Source: Maricaulis sp034659015
Lineage (GTDB): Bacteria > Pseudomonadota > Alphaproteobacteria > Caulobacterales > Maricaulaceae
Length of the DNA: 64,000 bases
Direction: 5' to 3'
Assembly: GCA_034659015.1 (NCBI GenBank)
Contig: JAYEGL010000002.1
Location: forward strand, 62,001 to 126,000
Under the pieces are notes generated by a model. That model saw only the letters and a program-made list of their open reading frames with translations, was not told the origin of the DNA and did no database searches. Shown piece after piece: positions 18,681 to 27,949 of this stretch. Each line of letters opens with the position of its first letter. The stretch's first letter is position 1. Position numbers and translations under genes: made by a program.

Positions 18681-18714
18681 AAAAAAGGGCGCGCCCGGTA
18701 ACGGACGCGCCCTT
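18681..18714 (-). terminator. Intrinsic terminator of the oligopeptidase gene
   Basis: On the minus strand AAGGGCGCG pairs with CGCGCCCTT and is followed by a T-run (the A-run at 18681-18686). Confidence 0.85.
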
Positions 18715-18734
18715 CATGCCGGTGACGCGCCGGA

Positions 18735-20996
18735 TTACTCCGCCGCGATCGCCTCGACTTCCTCGTCGGCGAGGCCGACGACCATCAGGGCGAAGGCCCA
18801 GTTGAGGGCGGTCTCGCGCAGGGCGTCGAACCGCCCCGACGCGCCGCCATGGCCGGCGCCCATATTCATCTTCAGCAGGGTCAGACCGTCATCCGTGCGG
18901 TGCTCGCGCAGGCGGGCGACGAATTTGGTCGGCTCCCAGTAGGTGACGCGCGGATCGGTCAGACCGCCGGTGGCCAGCACGTGGGGATAGTCCATCTCCG
19001 CGATCTGGTCGTAGGGGCTGTAGGCCTCGATCGTGCGGTAGTCCGCCTCGCTTTCCAGCGGGTTGCCCCATTCGGGCCATTCCGGCGGGGTGAGCGGCAG
19101 TTCTGCATCCGACATGGTGTTCAGCACGTCCACGAAGGGCACGGCGGCGATGGCGCCGGCGAACAGGTCGGGCTGCATGTTGATCGCCGCGCCGACCAGC
19201 AGGCCGCCGGCGGATCCGCCATAGGCGACGATATTGCCGCGCGAGGTGTAGTTCTCCGCCGCCAGGGCCTCGCCGGCCGAGACGAAGTCGCGGAACGTGT
19301 TCACCTTGTGCTCCAGTTTTCCGTCCAGATACCACTGATAGCCATTGGCCATGCCGCCGCGGATATGGGCGATGGCATAGACCATGCCGCGATCGACGAG
19401 CGAGAGCGGCGTCACGCGGAAGCTGGCCGGAATGGTGATGCCGTAGGAGCCGTAGCCGTAGAGCATCAGCGGTGCGGAGCCGTCGATCGGCGTCGAGCGG
19501 TGATGGAGAATGGTCACCGGGATCTCCACGCCGTCATGGCCGGGCGCCATGATGCGGCGCACGACATAGTCTTCCGGATCATGGCCGGACGGCACTTCCT
19601 GGCGCTTCAGCAGCGTGCGCTCGCGGCTGGCCATGTCGAAGTCGTAGGTCTCTTCCGGCGTCGACGGGCTCTCGTAGGAGAAGCGCAGCGTGTCGGTCTC
19701 GAACTCGTAGCCCTGGGACATGCCGAGCGAGTAGGCCTCCTCGTCGAAGGCGATCTCGTATTCCTCGCCGCTCTCGTAGTTGTGCACCACGATGCGCGGC
19801 AGGGCGTTCTCGCGCTCCATGCGGACCTGCCAGTCGGCAAAGCCCATCACCGCATTGATCAGCGTGCCCGGACGGTGTGCGAGGAAGTCTTCCCAGTTCT
19901 CCCGGCCCGGATTGTCGATCGGGGCGGAAACGATCTTGAAGTCCACCGCGCCGTCGGCATTGGTCAGGAAGTAGAAGCGGTCGGTCGCCTCCGTCAGATA
20001 GTATTCGACATCGTCTTCGCGCGTGGCGATCAGCTGCGGTTCGGCCTCGGGATCGTTGGCGTCGATCAGGCGGATCTCGTTGGAAGTGTGGCCGCCGGCA
20101 TTGATGACAACGTAATTGTCGCCGTCCGACAGGCCGACCGTAACGAAGAAACCGTCATCGGGCTCTTCGTAGATCAGCTCGCTGGCGCCGCCGGTGCGCG
20201 ACTGGCGGTAGACGCGCTTGGAGCGGGAGTTTTCGTCGCGCCACACCCAGTAGAGCGTTTCGCTGTCGTTCGCCCAGACGAAGTCGCCCGAGCTTTCGTC
20301 GGTCAGCGTGGCGACCACGGCGCCGGTGGCGATCTCCTTGATGCGGATCTCGTAGTATTCCGACCCGCGCACATCCACGCCATAGGCGACGTATTGATGG
20401 TCCGGGCTGTGCTCCATGGAGGAGAAGTCGAGATAGTCGAAATCGGCCGCCTCGGCATCGCCGTCGACCAGGATCTCTTCCTCGCCGGCCGCTTCGCCGG
20501 TGTCCGGATCGATGGGGCGGCGGGCATAGATCGGATACTGGCCGCCTTCGCGGAAACGGGTGAAGTATTCATAGGCGCCGTCACGCTCGGGCACCGAGCT
20601 GTCGTCTTCCTTGATGCGCCCGCGGATCTCCTGGAAGATCCGTTCCTGCAGGTCGGCCGTCGGCTCCATCACACTGTCCAGATAGGCGTTTTCCGCCTCG
20701 AGAAGTTCGCGGATATCGCTGTCCAGAACGTCCGGCTCGCGCATCACCTGCTGCCAGTTCTCGTCCTTGATCCACTGGTATTCGTCGATGCGGGTGATGC
20801 CCAGCTGCTCGATCTCGACCGGGCGCTGTTCGGCATGCGGTTCCTCGATCGTCTGCGCACGGGTGATGAGCGCCGACGTCGTCGGCGCGGCGGCAGTCGT
20901 CTCGGTCGTCATGTCGCTCTCCTGGCTGCAGGCGGCGAGCGCGGCCAGGGCCGTCAGCCCCGCGCCGATCCGCCCGGCAAGTGTGGTGTGTTTCAT
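18735..20996 (-). CDS. Oligopeptidase B-like S9 family peptidase, predicted lipoprotein
   Basis: A 753-residue prolyl-oligopeptidase-family enzyme. The first 28 residues form a lipoprotein signal with lipobox LAAC, so it should be exported, unlike cytoplasmic oligopeptidase B. A beta-propeller spans about residues 90-450, and the alpha/beta-hydrolase domain follows with the catalytic triad Ser595 (GGSAGG), Asp681 (TDPRV) and His716 (GAGHGG). The domain order and the RGGM/YGSYG motifs fit oligopeptidase B, which cuts after Arg/Lys. The ATG at 20996 has GAGGGGAA upstream and starts the signal peptide. Confidence 0.88.
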   Translation of the reverse strand: MKHTTLAGRIGAGLTALAALAACSQESDMTTETTAAAPTTSALITRAQTIEEPHAEQRPVEIEQLGITRIDEYQWIKDENWQQVMREPDVLDSDIRELLEAENAYLDSVMEPTADLQERIFQEIRGRIKEDDSSVPERDGAYEYFTRFREGGQYPIYARRPIDPDTGEAAGEEEILVDGDAEAADFDYLDFSSMEHSPDHQYVAYGVDVRGSEYYEIRIKEIATGAVVATLTDESSGDFVWANDSETLYWVWRDENSRSKRVYRQSRTGGASELIYEEPDDGFFVTVGLSDGDNYVVINAGGHTSNEIRLIDANDPEAEPQLIATREDDVEYYLTEATDRFYFLTNADGAVDFKIVSAPIDNPGRENWEDFLAHRPGTLINAVMGFADWQVRMERENALPRIVVHNYESGEEYEIAFDEEAYSLGMSQGYEFETDTLRFSYESPSTPEETYDFDMASRERTLLKRQEVPSGHDPEDYVVRRIMAPGHDGVEIPVTILHHRSTPIDGSAPLMLYGYGSYGITIPASFRVTPLSLVDRGMVYAIAHIRGGMANGYQWYLDGKLEHKVNTFRDFVSAGEALAAENYTSRGNIVAYGGSAGGLLVGAAINMQPDLFAGAIAAVPFVDVLNTMSDAELPLTPPEWPEWGNPLESEADYRTIEAYSPYDQIAEMDYPHVLATGGLTDPRVTYWEPTKFVARLREHRTDDGLTLLKMNMGAGHGGASGRFDALRETALNWAFALMVVGLADEEVEAIAAE

Positions 20997-21024
20997 GGCA
21001 TTCCCCTCGTGCTCGATGGCAGCG

Positions 21025-21432
21025 TCAGCCGTCATCCTCCTCCGGCCGGAAATCCAGCACGGTCCCGTTTGTACAATAGCGTTGTCCCGTCGGTTGCGGA
21101 CCGTCGGGAAACACATGGCCCAGATGGGCGCCGCAATTGGCGCAGTGTATCTCGGTGCGCGGCGCGATCAGCCGGAAATCGGTCTTGGTCTCCACGGTTC
21201 CCGAGGCCAGCACGTCGTAGAAGGAGGGCCAGCCCGAGCCGGACTCGTATTTCTGTCCGGACGAGAACAGCGCCTCGCCGCAGACCTTGCAATGATAGGT
21301 GCCGTCACGCTTTTCCGCATTGAGCGGGTGGGTGAAGGCGCGCTCCGTGCCTTCCTCGAAGGCGATGGCATAGGTCTCCGGGTCCAGCTTCGCCTTGAGC
21401 GCGGCGATCTCGGGGTCAGAGAGTTTCGACAT
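21025..21432 (-). CDS. msrB: Peptide-methionine (R)-S-oxide reductase
   Basis: This 135-residue enzyme reduces the R form of oxidised methionine in proteins. Two zinc-binding CxxC pairs (Cys48/Cys51 and Cys97/Cys100) and the catalytic Cys120 in RYCTN are present, with the conserved SGSGWPSFYD segment. Its start overlaps the end of the upstream MFS gene. Full family length. Confidence 0.95.
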   Translation of the reverse strand: MSKLSDPEIAALKAKLDPETYAIAFEEGTERAFTHPLNAEKRDGTYHCKVCGEALFSSGQKYESGSGWPSFYDVLASGTVETKTDFRLIAPRTEIHCANCGAHLGHVFPDGPQPTGQRYCTNGTVLDFRPEEDDG

Positions 21433-22732
21433 GATCGGTCTCCCGTTCGGCGTCCGGCAGGGCAGCCGGGTGCGGCTGTCCGCGTCTGACCGACAATATG
21501 GGCGTGGTCAGCGAGATTACCATCAGGACCAGGCCCAGGCCGACCATCGGGATCAGTGCGGAAGCGTGCGGCCCCAGACCGCCGACCACGAACCCCATCA
21601 GCATCGCACCGGCGGGCATGCCGCCGAACAGGCCGAGCTGGTAGACCGACATCACGCGCGCCAGCTTGTCCGGCGGGGCCTGTTCCTGCACCACCGAGCG
21701 CGACAGGGAGATCGCCACGCCCGCGCCCAGCCCCCATACGAAAACGAGGATGTAGAGCGACCAGAAGGGCAGGGGCAGGGCGAAGGCGCCGGTCGCCAGC
21801 ACGGTGACGCATTGCGCCAGGATCAGCGCCCGGCCGGGCGTCTCGATCTGGCGGAAGGTCGCCAGCGCGACATTGGCCAGGAAGGCGCCGATCCAGAAGG
21901 CGACCATCAGGCTGGCGATCTCGCGGAAGCCGCCGCCATAGGTCTCGCGGATCAGGAGCGGGATGAGCACCAGGAAGGCCCCGCCCACGACCAGCAGGCC
22001 GATGGCGATCATGATCACCGTCATGGGCATCAGGACCGGCGAGCGGAAGACCGCCCGCACGCCTTCGGCCAGGTCGGCCATGGGGTGCGCGGTGGAGCGT
22101 GTGCGGGTCGAGCCGAGGCGCGGCAGGAAGGCCGCAGACAGGCCGCCGATGAAAAGGCCGATGCCCTGGCACAGGAAAAGCGTGCCCGGCCCGGTATAGG
22201 CGGCGACATAGCCCAGCGCCATGCCGGCGATCTGGGCGCCGAACTGGACGGCCGAGGCCATCACCACGGCACGCTGCAGCTCGATCCCGCCATGCCGCGT
22301 GCGGCCGGAAATGCGCACCACCGGATTGATCGCGCTGTCGCGGGCCGGCATCACGAAACCGCCGGCCACGCCGATCATGAGAGCGAAGGCCACCATGATC
22401 CAGTAGGACAGGTGGTCGCCCAGCAGCAGCACGCCCAGCACCGTCGCGGCGAGACCGGCAAAAATGTAGAAATAGAAGATGATGCCGCGCCGGTCGCGGC
22501 GTTCCGCCAGCACGCCGGCGAAGGGCAGGAGCAGCATCATCGGCGCGGTCAGCGCCGCCTGGGCGATGCCCAGCCGCTCCGCGCTTTCCCCGAGGGTGAA
22601 GGTGATCACGCCGGGAAACACCGTGGTCTGAAGGCCGAAGCCGAAGAACCAGCCGGCCACCAGAATGAGGTAGGCGCCGAAAGGCGGCAGGCGGAGGTTG
22701 CGATTGCCGGCGAGAGGACGAAAGACGGGCAA
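21416..22732 (-). CDS. MFS transporter
   Basis: A 438-residue membrane protein with about 12 hydrophobic segments. The motif GVLAERRDRRGIIF between helices 2 and 3 corresponds to MFS motif A, and PPDKLARVMSVYQLGLFGGMPAGA is typical of the MFS_3/EntS-like exporters. The substrate cannot be told. Its 3' end overlaps msrB, suggesting co-transcription. Confidence 0.85.
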   Translation of the reverse strand: MPVFRPLAGNRNLRLPPFGAYLILVAGWFFGFGLQTTVFPGVITFTLGESAERLGIAQAALTAPMMLLLPFAGVLAERRDRRGIIFYFYIFAGLAATVLGVLLLGDHLSYWIMVAFALMIGVAGGFVMPARDSAINPVVRISGRTRHGGIELQRAVVMASAVQFGAQIAGMALGYVAAYTGPGTLFLCQGIGLFIGGLSAAFLPRLGSTRTRSTAHPMADLAEGVRAVFRSPVLMPMTVIMIAIGLLVVGGAFLVLIPLLIRETYGGGFREIASLMVAFWIGAFLANVALATFRQIETPGRALILAQCVTVLATGAFALPLPFWSLYILVFVWGLGAGVAISLSRSVVQEQAPPDKLARVMSVYQLGLFGGMPAGAMLMGFVVGGLGPHASALIPMVGLGLVLMVISLTTPILSVRRGQPHPAALPDAERETDHVETL

Positions 22733-22909
22733 GAAGGGCGACGCGTTCTGTTGATCCGGACATCCGCCGGATCCGGCGGAACAATGAGGGCCGACTTGTC
22801 TACCAAGTTGTCCGTGTCAGGCAACTGTTTCGCCTGTTGCAGGTGTCACGGAATTGGTGCCGTATCCTGCATGTGTTAGCTTGTACACAGTTGACTACAA
22901 GGGCCTATC

Positions 22910-23176
22910 ATGAATACCAGCACCACCATGACCATTCGCCTCGATACGGGGCTGAAGGCCCGGCTCGAGAAGCTCGCCACGCGCATGCGGCGCAGCAAGT
23001 CGTTCCTGGCGGCCGAAGCGGTCTCGGCCTATGTCGACCGGGAACTGGAAGTCCTGGAAGGTATCGAGCGAGGCTTCGCCGATGTCGAGGCGGGCCGGAC
23101 CCTCTCGCACGAGGATGCCATGGCCGAGCTCGACGCCGCGATTGACCCGGCCGGCGGCGAGACCGGACAGACGTGA
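22910..23176 (+). CDS. Ribbon-helix-helix antitoxin
   Basis: An 88-residue protein with an N-terminal beta strand TMTIRLDTGLKARLEKLA and helix that form a CopG/RelB-type DNA-binding domain, and an acidic C-terminal tail (EDAMAELDAAI) that would bind the toxin. It overlaps the toxin gene with GTGA. These antitoxins repress their own operon. Confidence 0.88.
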   Translation: MNTSTTMTIRLDTGLKARLEKLATRMRRSKSFLAAEAVSAYVDRELEVLEGIERGFADVEAGRTLSHEDAMAELDAAIDPAGGETGQT

Positions 23177-23484
23177 CGGCGCGTGCTGTCGAATGGTCGC
23201 GCGAGGCGCTTGATGACATCAAGGCGCGACTGCTCTGGATTGCCCGCGACCGGCCCGGCGCGGCCCGGCGTGTGGCGGCGCGTATCCGCGAAGCCGGGGA
23301 CGGGCTGGCCGAAATGGCGACAGGGCGGCCGGGACGTGTACCCGGCACTTATGAAAAGCCCGTGAGTGGGCAGCCCTGGGTGCTCGCCTACACGATCGGC
23401 CGCAAGGACGGACGTGAAACCGTCTTCATTCTCCGGGTGATCCATACGGCCCGGGACTGGCCCGATGACGGTTGGCCGCGCTAA
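23173..23484 (+). CDS. RelE/ParE-family toxin
   Basis: A 103-residue RelE/ParE fold protein (VEWSREALDDIKARLLWIARDRPGAARRVAARI; C-terminal VFILRVIHTARDWP). It starts with GTG inside the antitoxin stop. The conserved basic and terminal RVIHT.R.WP residues suggest an active toxin; whether it targets mRNA or gyrase is not visible. Its last 4 bases overlap the tail of the facing stomatin gene. Confidence 0.88.
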   Translation: MTARAVEWSREALDDIKARLLWIARDRPGAARRVAARIREAGDGLAEMATGRPGRVPGTYEKPVSGQPWVLAYTIGRKDGRETVFILRVIHTARDWPDDGWPR

Positions 23485-24278
23485 CTGTCGTCCCGCTTCT
23501 TCGTGTCCGACGCCGCCTGTTTCATCCACTGCCCCAGCTCCATCGGGAAGGGGAAGATGATGGTGGAATTCTTTTCCCCGGCGATGAAGTTGAGCGAGGA
23601 GAGATAGCGCAGCTGCATGGATTCCGGCTGGCGGGCGAGCATCTGCGCGGCCTCGACCAGTTTGGCGGCAGCCTGCTGTTCGCCCTCGGCATTGATGATC
23701 TTGGCGCGCCGTTCGCGTTCCGCCTCGGCCTGGCGGGCGATGGCGCGGATCATGCTCTCATTGATGTCGACATGCTTGATCTCGACATTGGCGACCTTGA
23801 TGCCCCAGGCATCGGTCTGGCTGTCGAGGATTTCCTGGATGTCGTGATTGAGCTTGTCGCGTTCGGCCAGCATCTCGTCGAGATCGTGCTTGCCGAGAAC
23901 CGAGCGCAGCGTCGTCTGGGACAGTTCCGAGGTCGCTTGCATGAAGTTCTCGACCTGGATCGTGGCGCGCTCCGGGTCGATCACGCGGAAATAGACCACG
24001 GCGCTGACGCGCACCGAGACATTGTCCTGGCTGATCACGTCCTGGCTCGGCACGTCCAGAACCAGGACCCGCAGATCCACCTTCACCATCTGCTGGATGA
24101 AGGGGACGAGCAGGAAGAGGCCCGGCCCGCCGATGCCGCTGAAGCGGCCGAGCGTGAAGATCACGCCGCGCTCGTATTCGCGCAGGATCTTGATCGCCGA
24201 GGCCAGCACGACGAGGGCCAGGGCGATGATGGGCAGGTAGAAGGTCAGGTCGGTCAGGAGAGGGGCGAGCGCTTTCAT
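23481..24278 (-). CDS. Stomatin/SPFH-family membrane protein
   Basis: A 265-residue protein with one N-terminal membrane segment (about 12-35), then an SPFH (band 7) domain (EYERGVIFTLGRF...GPGLFLLVPFIQQMVKVDLR), then a helical region ending in a hydrophobic LSSLNFIAGEKNSTIIFPFP motif. Stomatins form membrane-associated oligomers and often pair with NfeD proteases, as here. Its ATG overlaps the stop of the upstream nfeD gene (ATGA). Confidence 0.93.
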   Translation of the reverse strand: MKALAPLLTDLTFYLPIIALALVVLASAIKILREYERGVIFTLGRFSGIGGPGLFLLVPFIQQMVKVDLRVLVLDVPSQDVISQDNVSVRVSAVVYFRVIDPERATIQVENFMQATSELSQTTLRSVLGKHDLDEMLAERDKLNHDIQEILDSQTDAWGIKVANVEIKHVDINESMIRAIARQAEAERERRAKIINAEGEQQAAAKLVEAAQMLARQPESMQLRYLSSLNFIAGEKNSTIIFPFPMELGQWMKQAASDTKKRDDS

Positions 24279-25714
24279 GGGGATGTCTCCGCAGTGACGG
24301 TGAGGGTGAGGCCGTCGACGCCGGTCACACGGACGGCCTGGCCCGGTTCGAGGGGGGATTTCGAGACGGCTTTCCAGCGTTCGCCATGCACGAAGACATG
24401 GCCGTGCGTGCCGGACCAGTCGGGCTCGGTCGTCCCGGTGGCGCCGATCATTTCCTCCCGTCCGGTGGCGACCGGCCGGGTCAGCGCGCGCAGGGCGAAG
24501 CGCGCGACCATCAGGCCCAGGCCCAGCCCGGCCAGGGCCGTGCCGGCCATCAGCGGCCAGGAAATCTCGAAGCCGGGCGTATCCGGCTCGACCAGTATGG
24601 CGGCGCCGATGACGAAACTGGCCACCCCGCCAATGCCCAGCACGCCGAAGGAGGGGGCGAAGGCCTCGGCGATCATCAGCGCCAGGCCGAGAAGGATGAG
24701 GGCCGCACCGGCGATCGTGATCGGCAGCACGGCCATGGCGTAGAGACCGAGCAGGAGGCAGATGGCCCCGATCGTGCCGGGATAGAGCGCGCCGGGGTTG
24801 AGGAATTCGAAGAACAGGCCGTAGACGCCGATCATCATCAGGATCACCGCCACATTGGGATCGGTGATGACTGCGAGGACCCGCGTGCGCCAGCCCGGCT
24901 CGATCGCTTCGACGGTCAGCCCGTCCAGCGCCAGTGTCTGCATGGCACCGTCGATCTCGACCTCGCGGCCGTCGGCACCGGCGAGGAGGGCTCCGGTGTC
25001 CGCGGCGATGAAGTCGGCCACCTGCATCGCGACGGCTTCGCGGGCCGGCAGGCTGGCCGCTTCGCGCACGGCGCGTTCGGCCCATTCGGCATTGCGGCCG
25101 CGCAGCTCGGCAAGGCCGCGGATATAGGCGATGGCGTCGTTGACGGCCTTGGCTTCCGACGCGCTTTGCGGCGCGGTGGGCGAGGCGGGCGTCGTGTCTT
25201 CGCTGCCGGATGCGGACCCGTCCGGCTCTTCCCCGGAGCCGGGAGAGAAGGGCGACCCGCCTCCGCCGCCGATCTGCACCGGCGTGGCGGCCCCCAGCGT
25301 GGTGCCCGGCGCCATGGCGGCGATATGGGCGGAATAGAGGATGTAGGTGCCGGCGCTGGCGGCCCGCGCCCCCGACGGCGCGACATGCACCGCAACGGGA
25401 ACGGGCGAGGCGAGAATGGCCTGGATGATCTCGCGCATGGAGGCGTCCAGCCCGCCGGGCGTGTCCATGCGCAGGATCAGGAGGGCGCCGTCGCGCGCGG
25501 CGGCGGTCTCGATGGCGCGGGTGACATGGTTGGCGGTGGCCGGGCCGATCGCGCCGTCGATATCCACCCGGTAGGCCGTTCGTGCCCCGTCCGGCGCCTG
25601 CGCGGCCGCCAGGGTCGCGATCAGTGCGCCGGCCAGGAAGAGCGCGGCAGCGAAGACCTGTCTGGACAGGCGCCTCCGGCCGTCGCGCTCCGCGAGGATT
25701 GCCAGGCGGCTCAT
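24275..25714 (-). CDS. nfeD: NfeD-family membrane serine protease
   Basis: A 479-residue protein with a signal peptide, a ClpP-like serine protease domain (nucleophile in AASAGTYIL, about residue 121, and GLDASMREI upstream), an inserted glycine/serine-rich linker (about 155-185), four membrane segments (about 275-385) and a C-terminal soluble OB-type NfeD domain (425-479). It is the long form of NfeD and is coupled to the stomatin gene. Known homologues cut stomatin near its C-terminus. Confidence 0.92.
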   Translation of the reverse strand: MSRLAILAERDGRRRLSRQVFAAALFLAGALIATLAAAQAPDGARTAYRVDIDGAIGPATANHVTRAIETAAARDGALLILRMDTPGGLDASMREIIQAILASPVPVAVHVAPSGARAASAGTYILYSAHIAAMAPGTTLGAATPVQIGGGGGSPFSPGSGEEPDGSASGSEDTTPASPTAPQSASEAKAVNDAIAYIRGLAELRGRNAEWAERAVREAASLPAREAVAMQVADFIAADTGALLAGADGREVEIDGAMQTLALDGLTVEAIEPGWRTRVLAVITDPNVAVILMMIGVYGLFFEFLNPGALYPGTIGAICLLLGLYAMAVLPITIAGAALILLGLALMIAEAFAPSFGVLGIGGVASFVIGAAILVEPDTPGFEISWPLMAGTALAGLGLGLMVARFALRALTRPVATGREEMIGATGTTEPDWSGTHGHVFVHGERWKAVSKSPLEPGQAVRVTGVDGLTLTVTAETSP

Positions 25715-25825
25715 GCTCTTGTTGTAGTCGCCCCGGCGCCATCAGGGAAGGTGGTCCGGGGCACTATTCGTTAACGCAAGCGCGGCATTGTGGCGCGCAC
25801 TGCATGATTGACGGGACCCGTTCGC

Positions 25826-26914
25826 ATGGCCGAGGCCGAGCCCTATGACCTGACAGAACCGGTGGCGACGCCGAAGACGCGGGCCCTTCTGGCCCGGCGT
25901 CTGGCCGATGTCGTGGGTCTGCCCTCCAGCCGGATCTCGCCGCGCGAGCGCTGGATCGTGGGGGATCTCCTCTATGACGTCATCCGGGCCAGCGATGTCG
26001 AGCTGCGCAAGCGCTGCGCCCGGCGTCTGGCCGTGCTGACCGAGGCTCCGCACCGCCTGTTGCGCACCCTGGCCTGCGACGAGTTCGAGGTCGCCGAACC
26101 CATACTGGAAACCTGCACGGCGCTGACCGATTTCGACATGCTGGAAATCATCAATGCCGGCACGCTGCAGCACCGCATGGCGGTCGCCCGCCGCGAATCG
26201 CTCTCCGAGACGGTCGCCGCAGCCCTGGCCGCCTATGGCGAGCCGCCCGTGGTGGAACGCCTGCTGCGCAACAAGACCGCTCACCTGGCGGCGCCGACGC
26301 TGGACCACTTGGTCGGTGCGTCGCGCGAGGAAGCGTCCTATGCCGCGCTGCTGATCCGCCGCGAGGAGATGCGTCCGGCCCAGGCCTTCCGCCTGTTCTG
26401 GAGCTGCGAACACGTCGACCGCTTCCAGATCCTCGACCGGTTCGCCGTGGACCGCACGATCCTGCTGGAAACCTCCGAGGACATCTTCCCGTCGGCGGCG
26501 CAGGAGGGCTGGTCCGACCCGATGGTGGCGCGCATCCTGCGCTATATCGACCGGCGCCAGCGCAATCGCGAGGCAGCGGACGACAGTCCCTACGGTTCGC
26601 TGGAAGGGGCGTGCGAGGCGATGTCGCTCGACGGCGCCCGGCCCGAGATCATGGCCGAGATCGCCCGCCTCGCGGCCGTCGACCGGCGTCTGGTCAACCA
26701 GATGATCGACGACATGGCCGGCGAACCGCTGGCGGTGCTGTGCAAGGCGACGGGACTGAAATGGCCGTCCTTCCTCAATATGTGGCGGGGGCTGGGCCGG
26801 CCGGCCGAGAGCGATCCCGTGACCCAGGCCCGCAAGGTCTATGACAGCCTCTCGGTGGAGAAGGCCCAGACCGTGCTGCGCTACTGGAACCTGTCGATGG
26901 AAGACAAGGACTAG
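25826..26914 (+). CDS. DUF2336 protein
   Basis: A 362-residue soluble helical-repeat protein of the DUF2336 family, found mainly in alphaproteobacteria. Segments such as LRKRCARRLAVL, APHRLLRTLACDE and VERLLRNKTAHL form HEAT-like alpha hairpins. No membrane segment. A second member is encoded at 47465. Function unknown. Confidence 0.82.
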   Translation: MAEAEPYDLTEPVATPKTRALLARRLADVVGLPSSRISPRERWIVGDLLYDVIRASDVELRKRCARRLAVLTEAPHRLLRTLACDEFEVAEPILETCTALTDFDMLEIINAGTLQHRMAVARRESLSETVAAALAAYGEPPVVERLLRNKTAHLAAPTLDHLVGASREEASYAALLIRREEMRPAQAFRLFWSCEHVDRFQILDRFAVDRTILLETSEDIFPSAAQEGWSDPMVARILRYIDRRQRNREAADDSPYGSLEGACEAMSLDGARPEIMAEIARLAAVDRRLVNQMIDDMAGEPLAVLCKATGLKWPSFLNMWRGLGRPAESDPVTQARKVYDSLSVEKAQTVLRYWNLSMEDKD

Positions 26915-27051
26915 CGCAGGCGCGGCAGCCGGCCGTGGCGCCATAAACCCCGTCGATCCGCGTTATCGAAACAATTCATTGGATCGCCCGCCGGGCGTTC
27001 GGCACGGTGTAATTGCGAATTAGTCGCAATTATATGTCCGGAGTCCCGCCC

Positions 27052-27297
27052 ATGTCCGCTCTCGCCCTTTGCTGTTCCCGCGCCATCGACCGCGGCGGCG
27101 TGCTCTTGCCGCGCGGGACGCGGAAGACGCTCAGCTATGCCCTGATGCATCTGGGCGTCGCCATGGCGGTGGCCTTTGCCCTGACGCGCAACTGGCAGGC
27201 GGCGCTGGCCATCGGGACGATCGAGCCGCTGGTGCAGACCCTTGCCTATTCCCTGCACGAACGCGCCTGGGCGGGGAGATCCGCAGGGCGGGATTGA
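27052..27297 (+). CDS. DUF2061 membrane protein
   Basis: An 81-residue protein with two hydrophobic segments (SYALMHLGVAMAVAFALT and WQAALAIGTIEPLVQTLAY), the layout of DUF2061 proteins. The start at 27052 is chosen for CGGAG lying 8 bases upstream; the ATG at 27034 has no such site. Confidence 0.75.
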   Translation: MSALALCCSRAIDRGGVLLPRGTRKTLSYALMHLGVAMAVAFALTRNWQAALAIGTIEPLVQTLAYSLHERAWAGRSAGRD

Positions 27298-27382
27298 GGC
27301 CTGTCGCGTCCACCTTGCCGCCGGCCTCGGCCGCGCCCTATCTCTGCGGATACATGGTTCGCAAACGGCAAGGAGCCCCGAC

Positions 27383-27631
27383 ATGAAATGCCCCGTGGAC
27401 GAAGAGACCCTGGTCATGACCGAGCGCAACGGCGTGGAGATCGACTATTGCCCGAAATGCCGCGGGGTGTGGCTGGATCGCGGTGAGCTGGACAAGATCA
27501 TCGAGCGCTCCGCGCCGGCACAGCCGGCCCCGCCGCCGCAACGCGAGGCGCACCGCGACGACCGGCGCCATGACGATCGCCGGCATTACAAGAAGCGCGA
27601 GAGCTTCCTGAGCGAGCTGTTCGATTTCTGA
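27383..27631 (+). CDS. Zinc-ribbon (zf-TFIIB) protein
   Basis: An 82-residue protein with the TFIIB-like zinc-ribbon pattern MKCPVDEETL ... DYCPKCRGVWLDRGELDKII. The first knuckle has one cysteine, as is common in this family. A charged, histidine-rich tail (HRDDRRHDDRRHYKKRE) follows. Members are found near many unrelated genes and their role is unknown. A terminator follows. Confidence 0.9.
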   Translation: MKCPVDEETLVMTERNGVEIDYCPKCRGVWLDRGELDKIIERSAPAQPAPPPQREAHRDDRRHDDRRHYKKRESFLSELFDF

Positions 27632-27642
27632 TCGCAGGCAAA

Positions 27643-27668
27643 AAATGCCCGGCCGAGGCCGGGCATTT
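27643..27668 (+). terminator. Intrinsic terminator
   Basis: The 12-bp palindromic arms AAATGCCCGGCC and GGCCGGGCATTT (27643-27654, 27657-27668) form a very stable stem directly downstream of the zinc-ribbon gene, followed by a weak T-rich end. Confidence 0.85.
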
Positions 27669-27800
27669 CCCTTTGTGCGTGGGACCGAAGCCACCAGCTG
27701 TAGCGGATCCGGCCGGCGAGAACGGAGCATGATCGCCGGCGACTGCACGTCGGGCCGGAGTTTTCGCCGGACGAGCAGATGCCGGCCCGGACATGTTGTA

Positions 27801-27846
27801 ATCCGCGCGCGCGTACACCTGTTTTATCCGCGCGCGCGAGGGTGTA
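27801..27846. repeat. Alternating CG direct repeat upstream of the Mrp operon
   Basis: ATCCGCGCGCGCG occurs twice, 25 bases apart (27801-27813 and 27826-27838), and the second copy is bracketed by the inverted TACACC (27814-27819) and GGTGTA (27841-27846). The block lies about 100 bases upstream of the Mrp operon and could be a regulatory element. Confidence 0.5.
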
Positions 27847-27949
27847 AATCCCTCACTGAAAGTGTGTGCAACTCGTTCCCCGGTTCTTCTGGTCAAGCCG
27901 GTTTCCGGCCGCTAATAACCGGGGAAGCGTTAATGCGCGGGGAGATTTC

